The notes: generated by a model from the sequence alone, not told the origin. Shown: positions 56,713 through 64,000, counted from the stretch's first letter. The stretch: DNA of 64,000 bases from Alicycliphilus denitrificans_A (GCF_044792555.1 NZ_CP126238.1:372001-436000), one strand, 5' to 3'. Numbers and translations: made by a program.

Positions 56713-57393
56713 ATGAAGAGTATGAAAAATATAGCTGGTAACGCTTTTGCAGTAAGCGCTAGAGCCACTTTTGGCTTGGTATTTTTCGCCCTGGCCATGG
56801 CGGGTTGTTCCGTGCTCCCGGCGCCGCCCTTGCGCGCCGACGTGTACGACTTCGGCCCCGGCCCCATGCAGGCCGCTGGCGCCGAACCGGCCGCGCCGCT
56901 GGCGCCCATCGTGCTCGCCGCCGTGGACACCGTGGGCCTGCCCGAGGGCAGCGCCGCCCTGCTGTACCGCCTGGCCTATGCCAACGCCCAGCAGCTGCGC
57001 CCCTACACCCAGGCGCGCTGGAGCCAGCCGCCCGCCGACCTGCTGGCCCAGGCGCTGCGCGAGCGCCTGGGCCAGCGCCGCGTCGTACTCTCGGGCGATG
57101 ACGGCCTGGCCCTGCGGCTGGACCAGGGCCGCCTGCCCAGTGTGCTGCGCGTGCAGTTGGAGGAGTTCAGCCAGGTCTTCGGCAGCCCCGGCGCCAGCGC
57201 CGGCCTGGTGCGCGTGCGCGCCATGCTGGCCGACGCCGGCGCCAGGGGCGAGACCCTGGTGGCCCAGCGCCTGTTCATCGCCCAGCGCCCGGCTGCTACG
57301 CCCGACGCCGCCGGCGGCGCCCGGGCCCTGGCCGATGCCGCCACGCAGGTGGCCGACGAACTGGCGGACTGGGTGCAGCAGCAGGGCCGCTGA
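56713..57393 (+). CDS. ABC-type transport auxiliary lipoprotein (PqiC-like)
   Basis: A 226-residue lipoprotein with lipobox LAMAGC (Cys32). The family blocks PLRADVYDFGPGP, LYRLAYANAQQLRPYTQARWSQPP and SGDDGLALRLDQG match the ABC_trans_aux group that serves MCE transporters at the outer membrane. The region coding for the N-terminus (residues about 4-22) is a copy of the dispersed repeat, so the signal peptide seems to have been built from it. It is 21 bp after the MCE gene. Confidence 0.88.
   Translation: MKSMKNIAGNAFAVSARATFGLVFFALAMAGCSVLPAPPLRADVYDFGPGPMQAAGAEPAAPLAPIVLAAVDTVGLPEGSAALLYRLAYANAQQLRPYTQARWSQPPADLLAQALRERLGQRRVVLSGDDGLALRLDQGRLPSVLRVQLEEFSQVFGSPGASAGLVRVRAMLADAGARGETLVAQRLFIAQRPAATPDAAGGARALADAATQVADELADWVQQQGR
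56724..56776 (+). repeat. Dispersed palindromic repeat, copy I (inside a signal peptide)
   Basis: ATAGCTGGTAACGCTTTTGC, AGTAAGCGCTAGAGCC and ACTTTTGGCT match the layout. Unlike other copies it lies inside the beginning of a coding sequence, giving KNIAGNAFAVSARATFG of the lipoprotein precursor. Confidence 0.72.
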
Positions 57394-57468
57394 CGTGACC
57401 TGCGTCAATGCCGGGCCCGCCCGGGCTCTTTAAGCTCGCGCCCTTCGACGAGTAGAAGGGAATACCGC

Positions 57469-57969
57469 ATGGCCGCACTGCAATGGTCCGACGAACTGGC
57501 GCTCGATCTGCCGCCCATGGACGACACGCACCGCGAATTCGTGGCGCTGCTGCAGGCCGTGGAGGACGCGGACGATGCGAGCCTCATCGACGCCTGGCGG
57601 CGCCTGGTGGCGCACACCGAGGCCCATTTCGGCCAGGAGGACCGCTGGATGCAGGCCACGCGCTTTGCCGCCGGCAACTGCCACAGCGCGCAGCACCAGA
57701 TGGTGCTCAAGATCATGCGCGGGGGCACGGACCGGGGTGAGCCGGCCGTGTTGCGCGCCATGGCGGCCGAGCTGGCCGTGTGGTTCCCCCGGCACACCGA
57801 TGCCATGGACGCGGCCCTGGCGCAGCACCTGCGCGCCGTCGGTTTCGACCCCGCCACGGGCACCATGCGCACGCCCGAGGCGCTGCCGGCGGAGCTCATC
57901 CACGGCTGTGGCGGCGCCTGCTCTTCGGGCGACGACGCCACTCCCGTGGAGGCCGTGGTGGCAGCCTGA
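57469..57969 (+). CDS. Hemerythrin domain protein
   Basis: A 166-residue four-helix protein. The iron ligands appear in MDDTHREFVALL, HTEAHFGQEDRWM, SAQHQMVL and WFPRHTDAMD (His/Glu/Asp of the di-iron site). Bacteriohemerythrins bind oxygen and often signal in chemotaxis or c-di-GMP systems. The C-terminal 40 residues include HGCGGACSSG, an unusual Cys-rich tail. It is upstream of the diguanylate cyclase, with a decayed stretch between. Confidence 0.88.
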   Translation: MAALQWSDELALDLPPMDDTHREFVALLQAVEDADDASLIDAWRRLVAHTEAHFGQEDRWMQATRFAAGNCHSAQHQMVLKIMRGGTDRGEPAVLRAMAAELAVWFPRHTDAMDAALAQHLRAVGFDPATGTMRTPEALPAELIHGCGGACSSGDDATPVEAVVAA

Positions 57970-58339
57970 GGTCCGGCGCAGCAGGGGCACATCCCGGCCG
58001 CGGCCTATGCCGGCGCGGCGCTGTTTGCACTGCGTCCGCTGGACGAGCCCTGGGCCGCGTGCAGCCTGTACCTGTACGCCATGCACCGCTCGCCCCAGCC
58101 GCGCACATGCTGCACGCCGGCCTGTGCGACCACTTGGGGCCGCTGGCGTGCGTGTGCGGTCGATGATGATGCGGGGGGGGGGGCACGGTGGCACGCTGGA
58201 GCTGGCTGGTGTGCAAGTGGCACCCGGCGACGGGGCGTGCCTGGACCACGGCGGCGTGGCGTTCGTCAGCGCAGCGTGCCGGCAGTTTTCACTGAGCCCT
58301 GCTAAGCTTGCTGCGTCTTCACGGCCAGCCCGAGCAACC
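57970..58339 (+). pseudogene. Decayed coding stretch with an 11-G run
   Basis: No intact gene spans these 370 bp, but protein-like pieces occur in different frames: AYAGAALFALRPLDEPWA (58000-58060), AHMLHAGLCDHLGPLACV (58100-58156) and GTLELAGVQVAPGDGACLDH (58195-58255). The last resembles the C-terminal barrel of cupin/pirin proteins. A run of 11 G (58173-58183) lies between the pieces. Either a gene has decayed here or the homopolymer was misread. Confidence 0.4.
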
Positions 58340-59275
58340 ATGACGCCCCATGCATCCGATAGCGCGCTCTACCGCACCCTGCTCGAATCCACGCGCGCCA
58401 TTCCCTGGAAAATCGACTGGGCCACGGCGACGTTTTCCTACATCGGCCCGCAGATCGAAGACCTGCTGGGCTGGGCGCCCACGAGCTGGCGCACGGTGCA
58501 GGACTGGGCCGAGCGCATGCACCCCGACGACCGCGAGCGTGTCGTCAACTTCTGCATTACGCAGTCGCAGTGCGGCGTGGACCATGAGGCCGACTATCGC
58601 GCACTCACCGCGCGCGGCGACTACGTGTGGATCCGCGACGTGGTGCACGTGGTGCGCGACCTGCAGGGCGGCGTGGTGGCGCTGGTGGGCTTCATGTTCG
58701 ACATCACCGAGCGCAAGCAGAACGAAGAAAAGCTGCTGCAGCTGCAGCAGGAGCTGGAGGACCTGTCGTTCCGCGACGGGCTCACGGGGGTTGCCAACCG
58801 GCGCAAGTTCGATGCCGTGCTGGCCCGCGAGTGGCAGGACGCGCGGCGCAACGCGCGGCCGCTGTCGCTGCTGATGTTCGACGTGGACTTCTTCAAACGC
58901 TACAACGACCAGTACGGCCATGTGGAGGGCGACGAGTGCCTGCGGCGCGTGGCCAGGGCGCTGGAGCGCGCCGCCCACCGACCGCAAGACTGCCTGGCGC
59001 GCTACGGGGGCGAGGAATTCGTGCTGCTGCTGCCCGGCAGCGATGCACCGGCGGCGCGCGCGGTGGCGCAGCGCTGCATGCAGGAGATCTCCGGCGCGGG
59101 GATCGCCCACGCGGGCTCGCCCCTCGGAGAGCAACTCACGGTGAGCGTCGGCATCGGCACCATCATTCCGGGCGCACATGACGAGCCCATGCCTTTTCTT
59201 GACGAGGTGGACCGCCGGCTCTACCGTGCCAAGCATGGCGGACGCAACCGCATCGAGGACGCCGCCCTGGCCTGA
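58340..59275 (+). CDS. Diguanylate cyclase with PAS domain
   Basis: A 311-residue protein from ATG 58340. A PAS fold (residues about 10-130: ALYRTLLESTRAIPWKIDWATATFSYIGPQIE, GDYVWIRDVVHVVRDL, GFMFDITERK) is followed by a GGDEF domain (about 150-305) with RDGLTGVANRRKFD and active-site YGGEEFV (GGEEF). It makes c-di-GMP in response to a signal on the PAS domain. No EAL partner is nearby; the hemerythrin gene upstream suggests an oxygen link. Confidence 0.92.
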   Translation: MTPHASDSALYRTLLESTRAIPWKIDWATATFSYIGPQIEDLLGWAPTSWRTVQDWAERMHPDDRERVVNFCITQSQCGVDHEADYRALTARGDYVWIRDVVHVVRDLQGGVVALVGFMFDITERKQNEEKLLQLQQELEDLSFRDGLTGVANRRKFDAVLAREWQDARRNARPLSLLMFDVDFFKRYNDQYGHVEGDECLRRVARALERAAHRPQDCLARYGGEEFVLLLPGSDAPAARAVAQRCMQEISGAGIAHAGSPLGEQLTVSVGIGTIIPGAHDEPMPFLDEVDRRLYRAKHGGRNRIEDAALA

Positions 59276-59425
59276 TCCCGCGGCCGGGCGCCCCGGTTGG
59301 GCGCCCAGCATGTTCCCGGCGCTGATGAGCAGCACAATCTTTGCCATCGACGCGCGACTCCTGAAACAATCGCTGCTTGGAACAGGTTTGCAGGGCATTG
59401 CGCCACACATTCGGGAGATTGCGAC

Positions 59426-60112
59426 ATGGGACAGTGGGTAGACCTTACAGCGGACGACGGCTTCACCTTTCCCGCCTGGGTGGCGCGCACCGATGGCGCG
59501 CCGCGCGGGGCGGTGGTGGTGTTGCAGGAAATTTTTGGTGTCAACAGCCACATCCGCGCCGTGACCGACTGGTATGCCGCGCATGGCTACCTGGCGGTGG
59601 CGCCGTCCACCTTTGCGCGTGTGCAAAAGGACGTGGATCTGGGCTACGGGGCGGACGGCATGCAGGCCGGCATGGCGCTCAAGAGCGCCGTGGAAGGCCT
59701 GCCCGCGCCGGGTGTGCTGCCCGACATACAGGCCGCGATCGACTACGCCAGGCGCCAGAACGGCAAGGTGGGCGTGGTGGGTTATTGCTGGGGCGGGCTG
59801 CTCGCCTGGCGCGCGGCCTGCATGCTCGACGGCCTGTCTGCCGCCGTGCCCTACTACGGCGGCGGCATCACCTCGGCCGCCGAGGCGGCACGCCAGCCGC
59901 GCGTGCCGGTGCTGACGCATTTCGGTGCGCGCGACCACTGGATCACGCAGGACAGCGTGCAGGCCTTCGCCCAGGCCCACCCCGAGGTGCAGGTCGAGAT
60001 CTACGCCGCCGACCATGGTTTCAACTGCGACCAGCGCGCCAGCTACGACGCGGCGGCGGCCCGCACGGCGCGTGAGCGCACCCTGGCCTTTCTGGCCACG
60101 CATCTGGGGTAG
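59426..60112 (+). CDS. Dienelactone hydrolase family protein
   Basis: A 228-residue alpha/beta hydrolase. The nucleophile is Cys in VGYCWGGLLAW. The other triad members are Asp in FGARDHWITQD and His in AADHGFNCD. VVVLQEIFGVNSHIRAVTDWYA forms the oxyanion loop. It could hydrolyse dienelactones of chlorocatechol routes or other esters; no ortho-pathway genes are nearby. It converges with the CorA gene. Confidence 0.9.
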   Translation: MGQWVDLTADDGFTFPAWVARTDGAPRGAVVVLQEIFGVNSHIRAVTDWYAAHGYLAVAPSTFARVQKDVDLGYGADGMQAGMALKSAVEGLPAPGVLPDIQAAIDYARRQNGKVGVVGYCWGGLLAWRAACMLDGLSAAVPYYGGGITSAAEAARQPRVPVLTHFGARDHWITQDSVQAFAQAHPEVQVEIYAADHGFNCDQRASYDAAAARTARERTLAFLATHLG

Positions 60113-60153
60113 TCCGGGCCGGGGCGGCCATTGCCCGGGCCACGCATGGCGGT

Positions 60154-61317
60154 TCAGGAGCCCCGGCCGGTACGCGCCAGGTAGCGCTTGCGCCAGAACA
60201 GCGCCACCAGGGCTGCGGAGATGCCGCCCATGGCGCCCATGGCCCACCAGAAGCCGTCCTGCTGGTGCACCAGGGGGATGAACTCGAAGTTCATGCCGAA
60301 GATGCCGGCGATCAGGTTCAGCGGCAGGAACACGGCGGTCAGGGCGGTGAGCGTGCGCATGATGTCGTTGGTGCGGTGGCTCTGCACCGAGAAATGCATC
60401 TGCACGGCGGTCTCGGTGCTGTGCTCCAGGCGCCGCACATGGCTCACCACGCGCTCGATGTGCTCCAGCACGTCGCGGCCGCGTACCTTGAGCAGGTCCA
60501 GCTCGCGCAGCGCGGCGTCGCCCTCGGGCGCGGCCCAGCCCTCCAGCGCATCCAGCCAGGCGCGCACGGCGGTGCGCTGGTCCTCGCAGATCTCGTCGAG
60601 CTGGTGCAGGGCCAGGCGCGCGTCCAAGAGCGCGCCCCAGTTGGCAAAGCGCGTGCGCGGGCGCAGCAGCTCTGCCTGCCAGTGGTCGAGCTGGCGCGAG
60701 AGCTCGCGGCGCAGGTCCAGGTAGTTGTCCACGATCTGGTTCGCCACGCGCAGCATCAGGTCGGCCGGGCTGGCCGGCAGGCGCGCGCCGGCCACGGGGC
60801 CGCTGCGCAGCTCGCGCACCACGGCCTCGGCAGCCGTGGCGGGCGCGCTGGTGCCGGTCAGGGGCGCGAGCAGGCGCGCCGCATAGGCGTCGCGCACGCC
60901 GCAGTCCTCGGGGTGCACGGAGAGCAGCAACGGCTCGAATACGGCAAAGCCCACGGGGCTGGTGTCTATGCGGCGCAGCACGGGCGGGCCGCCGCGCGGC
61001 GGCGTGAGCAGTGGCGTGGCGCCGCCTGGCGCCGTGGCCAGGCGGCGCAGCACCAGCAGGTCGTATTGCGCGGTGTAGTCGTAGTGCGAGGGCAGCTGGG
61101 CGTTGAGCAGGTCGGATACATGCAGGTCCACCAGCTGCTGCCCGGCCAGCGCCTGCAGCACGGCCTGCAGGCGCGCCAGCTCGGCGCCGAAGGCGGCGCG
61201 CGTGCAGGCGATCCAGTAAAAGCCCCGCGCCGGCGGCGCCTCGGGCAGGCGCGCCAGTTCCTGGGCGCCGACGCCGGGCTGGAGGTGAAAGACGCGGATC
61301 GTTGGTTTTTCGGTCAA
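60154..61317 (-). CDS. CorA/ZntB family metal-ion transporter
   Basis: A 387-residue protein with a large cytoplasmic N-terminal domain and two C-terminal helices. The pore motif GMN appears in LIAGIFGMNFEFIPLVHQ, followed by WWAMGAMGGISAALVALFW. DIMRTLTALTAVFLPL is the inner helix. These channels pass Mg2+, Co2+, Ni2+ or (ZntB) Zn2+. The distinction is not possible here. Its start lies within repeat copy J. Confidence 0.88.
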   Translation of the reverse strand: MTEKPTIRVFHLQPGVGAQELARLPEAPPARGFYWIACTRAAFGAELARLQAVLQALAGQQLVDLHVSDLLNAQLPSHYDYTAQYDLLVLRRLATAPGGATPLLTPPRGGPPVLRRIDTSPVGFAVFEPLLLSVHPEDCGVRDAYAARLLAPLTGTSAPATAAEAVVRELRSGPVAGARLPASPADLMLRVANQIVDNYLDLRRELSRQLDHWQAELLRPRTRFANWGALLDARLALHQLDEICEDQRTAVRAWLDALEGWAAPEGDAALRELDLLKVRGRDVLEHIERVVSHVRRLEHSTETAVQMHFSVQSHRTNDIMRTLTALTAVFLPLNLIAGIFGMNFEFIPLVHQQDGFWWAMGAMGGISAALVALFWRKRYLARTGRGS

Positions 61318-61364
61318 ATCAGCCTCCAGCGCTTATCTGGAAAGTGATAACAGCTCTTATTTTG
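61316..61364 (-). repeat. Dispersed palindromic repeat, copy J
   Basis: On the minus strand it reads AAGAGCTGTTATCACTTTCC, then GATAAGCGCTGGAGGC followed by TGATTT. It lies between hemB and the CorA gene and overlaps the last bases of hemB. Confidence 0.72.
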
Positions 61365-62364
61365 TGAGCAAACGTGCGGCGTCCAGGGCGAAGTAGGTCA
61401 GCACGCCATCGGCGCCCGCGCGCTTGAAGGCCAGGAGCGATTCCAGCATCACCTTGTCGTGGTCCAGCCAGCCGTTTTGCGCGGCGGCCTTGAGCATGGC
61501 GTACTCGCCGCTCACCTGATAGGCGAAGGTCGGCACCTTGAACTCGTCCTTCACGCGGCGCAGCACGTCCAGGTAGGGCATGCCGGGCTTGACCATGACC
61601 ATGTCCGCGCCCTCGGCCAGGTCCAGCGCCACCTCGCGCAGGGCCTCGTCGGTGTTGGCCGGGTCCATCTGGTAGACGTCCTTGTTGCTCGCGCCCAGGT
61701 TGGCGGCAGAGCCCACGGCGTCGCGGAACGGCCCGTAGAAGGCGCTGGCGTACTTGGCGCTGTAGGCCATGATGCGCGTGTGGATCAGGCCATGCGCCTC
61801 CAGCGCGTCGCGGATCGCGCCTATGCGCCCGTCCATCATGTCGCTGGGCGCCACCATGTCCACGCCGGCCTGGGCATGGGTGAGGGCCTGGCCCACGAGG
61901 ATCTCCACCGTCTCGTCGTTCAGGATGTAGCCGGTTTCGTCGAGCATGCCGTCCTGGCCGTGGCTGGTGTAGGGGTCCAGCGCCACGTCGGTCATCACGC
62001 CGAGCTGCGGGAATTCCTGCTTCAGCGCGCGCACCACGCGCGGGATCAGGCCCTCGGGGTTTAGCGCCTCCTTGCCGTCGGGGGTCTTGAGCCGCGCGTC
62101 GATGGAGGGGAACAGCGCCAGGTAGGGAATGCCGAGCTTGACGCACTCCTCGGCCACGCCCAGCAGCAGGTCCAGGCTCAGGCGCTCCACGCCAGGCATC
62201 GAGGGCACGGGCACGCGCAGCTGCGTGCCCTCGTGCACGAACACCGGGTAGATGAAGTCGTGCGGCGACAGGCGGTGCTCGCGCACCAGGTTGCGGGTGA
62301 ACGCATCGCGGCGCAGGCGGCGCGGACGGTTGGCGGGGAAAGGTGTGGGGCTGGACAGATGCAT
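61357..62364 (-). CDS. hemB: Porphobilinogen synthase (delta-aminolevulinic acid dehydratase)
   Basis: A 335-residue enzyme that joins two 5-aminolevulinate molecules to porphobilinogen in heme synthesis. TDVALDPYTSHGQDG is the Asp-rich metal site of the Mg-dependent type, not the Cys-rich zinc type. AYSAKYASAFYGPFRDA and MVKPGMPYLD hold the two catalytic Lys residues. ATG 62364 fits the family start. hemJ lies about 0.9 kb away on the other strand. Confidence 0.95.
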   Translation of the reverse strand: MHLSSPTPFPANRPRRLRRDAFTRNLVREHRLSPHDFIYPVFVHEGTQLRVPVPSMPGVERLSLDLLLGVAEECVKLGIPYLALFPSIDARLKTPDGKEALNPEGLIPRVVRALKQEFPQLGVMTDVALDPYTSHGQDGMLDETGYILNDETVEILVGQALTHAQAGVDMVAPSDMMDGRIGAIRDALEAHGLIHTRIMAYSAKYASAFYGPFRDAVGSAANLGASNKDVYQMDPANTDEALREVALDLAEGADMVMVKPGMPYLDVLRRVKDEFKVPTFAYQVSGEYAMLKAAAQNGWLDHDKVMLESLLAFKRAGADGVLTYFALDAARLLTK

Positions 62365-62432
62365 GGCGGCGATTGTCCCCCACATCGCCAGCGAGTCTCT
62401 TGGCACCCCGGGTGGTGATAGCCTTTGCGCCC

Positions 62433-63173
62433 ATGACCGTCCTAGAAAGCCCTATTTCCACCATCGTCCAGGAGCAGGCCTGGAACCACCAGCAAATGCT
62501 GGAGCCCGTGGCGCAGCCGCGCTTTCGGGTCTGGACCTATGACGCGCCGGCCATCGTGCTCGGTTGCTCGCAGCGCAGGTTGGAGGAGGGCGCGCGCGCG
62601 CGGCTTGCGCCCCAGGTGGAGCTGCTGCTGCGCCCCTCGGGAGGCGGCGCGGTGCTGGCCGGGCCGTGGATGGTCAGCTGCTCGGTGGTGCTGCCGCTGG
62701 CCCACCCCTGGGTGCAGGGGCGTCTGCCCGACAGCTACCAGGGCCTAGGCCGGCTGCATGTGGAGGTGCTGGCGGCGCTGGGCGTGCCCTCCAGGGCCCT
62801 GCCGACGGCCGAGGTGGATGCCGCCAACGCCCTCACCGGCGCAACAGTGCCCTGGGCCTGCTATGGCAGTCTGGCGCCCTGGGAGGTGGTGGACGCGGCC
62901 GGGCGCAAGCTCGTCGGCCTGGCACAGCGGCGCCAGCGCACCGGCGTGCTGCTGGTGGCCGGCACCCTGGTCACGCCGCCCGACTGGGCGCTCCTGTGCC
63001 AGGCGCTGGATCAGCCCGGCGACGAGGCCGCGATGCGCCGGCGCACGGTGTCCTGCGCCCAGCTCAGCGCCCAGGCGCCGGATGCGCAGCAGCTGGCGCG
63101 GGCGCTGCACGAGGCGCTGGCGCGGGTACTGGGGGCGCCGCCATCGCTTGCGCCCACCGTGCGCGAGTGCTAG
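62433..63173 (+). CDS. Lipoate--protein ligase A family protein
   Basis: A 246-residue BPL/LplA-like transferase from ATG 62433. RVWTYDAPAIVLGCSQRR, RPSGGGAVLAGPWMVSCSVVLP and GRKLVGLAQRRQRTGVLLVAGTL are the ligand-pocket and catalytic-Lys regions. It should attach lipoyl or octanoyl groups to a carrier domain; the exact donor is unclear. A likely promoter for the next element overlaps its stop codon. Confidence 0.85.
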   Translation: MTVLESPISTIVQEQAWNHQQMLEPVAQPRFRVWTYDAPAIVLGCSQRRLEEGARARLAPQVELLLRPSGGGAVLAGPWMVSCSVVLPLAHPWVQGRLPDSYQGLGRLHVEVLAALGVPSRALPTAEVDAANALTGATVPWACYGSLAPWEVVDAAGRKLVGLAQRRQRTGVLLVAGTLVTPPDWALLCQALDQPGDEAAMRRRTVSCAQLSAQAPDAQQLARALHEALARVLGAPPSLAPTVREC

Positions 63174-63176
63174 ATT
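63148..63176 (+). promoter_or_regulatory. Sigma-70-like promoter at the lipoate ligase stop
   Basis: TTGCGC (63148-63153) and TAGATT (63171-63176) are separated by 17 bp, each matching 4 of 6 consensus bases. The predicted start, about 63183, coincides with the first base of a GC-rich hairpin. Confidence 0.5.
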
Positions 63177-63182
63177 GCGCCC

Positions 63183-63286
63183 CGGGCGGTCCAGCCGCCC
63201 CCCGCTTTACCTCCCTGAGCGGGGCCCGGAGGCGTTGATTGCCACAGGGCTTTACCAGCCCGGCCTCGTCCGGGCCTCTTTTTTTG
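63183..63286 (+). ncRNA. Candidate small RNA or hemJ leader
   Basis: From the predicted start about 63183 the transcript would fold as GGGCGG/CCGCCC (63184-63200), then CCCCGC/GCGGGG (63200-63224) with loop TTTACCTCCCTGA. That loop exposes ACCTCC, complementary to Shine-Dalgarno sequences. GGGCT/AGCCC (63247-63261) comes next and the terminator closes the RNA at 63285. The 57-61 segment is shared by the last two stems, so they exclude each other. It ends 26 bp before hemJ. Confidence 0.4.
63258..63285 (+). terminator. Rho-independent terminator
   Basis: GCCCGG (63258-63263) and CCGGGC (63270-63275) form a stem with a 6-nt loop, followed by CTC and seven T (63279-63285). It ends the lipoate ligase or small-RNA transcript upstream of hemJ. 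Confidence 0.85.
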
Positions 63287-63311
63287 CCGGCCTACCCCGT
63301 ACACTGCGCCG

Positions 63312-63740
63312 ATGCTCTGGGTCAAAGCCTTCCACATCGTCTTCATCGCCAGCTGGTTCGCTGGTCTGTTCTACCTGCCGCGCATCTTCGTGAACCTGGC
63401 CATGGTGCAGCCGGGCTCGGTGGCCGAGCGCGAGCGCCTGCTGCTGATGGCGCGCAAGCTGCTGCGCTTCAGCACCCTGCTGTCGGTGCCGGCCATTGGC
63501 CTGGGCCTTTTGCTGTGGCTCGGCTATGGCATTGGCATGGGCCCGGGCAATGGCTGGCTGCATGCCAAGCTGGCCGTGGTGCTGCTGGCGGTGCTCTACC
63601 ACTGGGCCTGCGCCCGGCTCCTGGGCAGGCTGGAGGCCAACACCGACCAGCACAGCCACAAGTGGTTCCGCTGGTTCAACGAACTGCCGGTGCTGCTGCT
63701 CATCGCGGCCGTGGTGCTGGTGGTGGTCAAGCCGTTCTGA
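63312..63740 (+). CDS. hemJ: HemJ-type protoporphyrinogen IX oxidase / CopD family protein
   Basis: A 142-residue membrane protein with four helices. MLWVKAFHIVFIASWFAGLFYLPRIFV carries the conserved His, and LHAKLAVVLLAVLYH the second conserved His/Lys. KWFRWFNELPVLLLIAAVVLVV is the typical end. HemJ oxidises protoporphyrinogen IX in bacteria without HemG/HemY. Closeness to hemB supports a heme role. The start follows the terminator by 26 bp. Confidence 0.9.
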   Translation: MLWVKAFHIVFIASWFAGLFYLPRIFVNLAMVQPGSVAERERLLLMARKLLRFSTLLSVPAIGLGLLLWLGYGIGMGPGNGWLHAKLAVVLLAVLYHWACARLLGRLEANTDQHSHKWFRWFNELPVLLLIAAVVLVVVKPF

Positions 63741-63756
63741 CGCTGGCCGCCGCGCC

Positions 63757-64000
63757 ATGCACAAGACCTCTGCCTGGCCCCTGGCGCTCATCTACGCGGC
63801 CCTGGTGGTCTTTGCCAGCCTGTTTCCATTCGATGGCTGGCGCACGCAGGGTATCTCGCCCTGGGTGTTCCTCACGGCGCCCATGCCCCCGCCGTATTGG
63901 ACTTGGTTCGACGTCAACCTGAACCTGGCCGGCTACGCCCCGCTGGGCTTTCTGCTGGCGCTGGCCCTGCTGCGCACCGGCTGGCCCCGCGCGGCCGTGC
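63757..64000 (+). CDS. VanZ-like family membrane protein, 3' end outside window
   Basis: At least 81 residues, beginning at ATG 63757, 16 bp after hemJ. LALIYAALVVFASLFPFDGW, PPPYWTWFDVNLNLAGYAPLGFLLALAL agrees with VanZ-like proteins (N-terminal helix, then NLNLAGYAPLGF). The function of these proteins outside vancomycin clusters is unknown. The rest of the gene lies beyond the right edge. Confidence 0.8.
   Translation, partial: MHKTSAWPLALIYAALVVFASLFPFDGWRTQGISPWVFLTAPMPPPYWTWFDVNLNLAGYAPLGFLLALALLRTGWPRAAV

Noticed and set aside
1..64000. CRISPR arrays, tRNA, rRNA, prophage and full insertion sequences
   Set aside because: No regular direct repeats with spacers, no cloverleaf or rRNA sequences, and no integrase or transposase reading frames were found.

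Overview
The window is GC-rich DNA of a betaproteobacterium, most likely a member of the Comamonadaceae close to Acidovorax, Alicycliphilus or Comamonas. The signs are Bug/TctC periplasmic binding proteins, a Comamonas-style phenol gene cluster (a GntR gene coupled to a DmpR-type activator), the GatCAB and MreBCD neighbourhoods, and about ten copies of a short dispersed palindromic repeat of a kind I associate with this family. No rRNA, tRNA, CRISPR array, prophage or complete insertion sequence was seen. Gene starts were chosen from Shine-Dalgarno sequences, stop/start overlaps and family N-termini, and are usually not the longest possible reading frame.

Layout. 1-8.4 kb: nitronate monooxygenase (cut by the window edge) with a LysR gene, an MFS exporter, a small SRPBCC/redoxin/MOSC operon, then a carboxylate-CoA group (MaoC hydratase, Bug protein, LysR, CaiB-type CoA transferase). 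8.4-14.5 kb: RstBA-like two-component system, AmpG-like permease, AraC regulator, EamA exporter, M48 protease. 14.5-33.9 kb: the centrepiece, a complete phenol-to-central-metabolism pathway. 33.9-38.4 kb: MBL hydrolase, then a GntR regulator with acyl-CoA dehydrogenase, SDR and APH-like kinase genes and a clear GntR operator. 38.4-41.6 kb: a miniature transposable element, a ccdAB toxin-antitoxin pair, xth and pyrE with overlapping divergent start codons, and a DUF4124 protein. 41.6-49.6 kb: gatCAB and, divergently, mreBCD-mrdA. 49.6-53.4 kb: arginase, TSUP permease, a second miniature element and a GMC oxidoreductase. 53.8-57.4 kb: an MlaE/F/D-type lipid transporter with an auxiliary lipoprotein. 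57.5-64 kb: hemerythrin, diguanylate cyclase, dienelactone hydrolase, CorA, HemB, lipoate ligase, a candidate small RNA or leader, HemJ and a VanZ-like gene (cut by the window edge).

How the phenol genes work together. A DmpR-type activator, whose stop codon overlaps the start of a GntR-type gene, is divergent from dmpKLMNOP (phenol to catechol). Two activator-like sites 32 bp apart lie upstream of a sigma-54 promoter whose predicted transcription start is only about 2 nt before dmpK. The meta-cleavage genes (dmpQ, dmpB, an HbpS-like gene, an outer-membrane protein gene, dmpC, D, E, F, G, H, a Bug gene, dmpI) form a second unit with its own promoter. That promoter shares an exact 13-bp block, the same spacing of three GGTAT half-sites and the same -35/-10 boxes with the promoter of an ABM-domain membrane protein next to a LysR gene. 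I infer that the LysR protein controls both.

The least expected findings are the twin LysR-type promoters, two small elements with terminal inverted repeats and exact 8-bp target duplications, the dispersed repeat that supplies the signal peptide of one lipoprotein and the last codons of other genes, and a promoter-hairpin-terminator cassette just upstream of hemJ.
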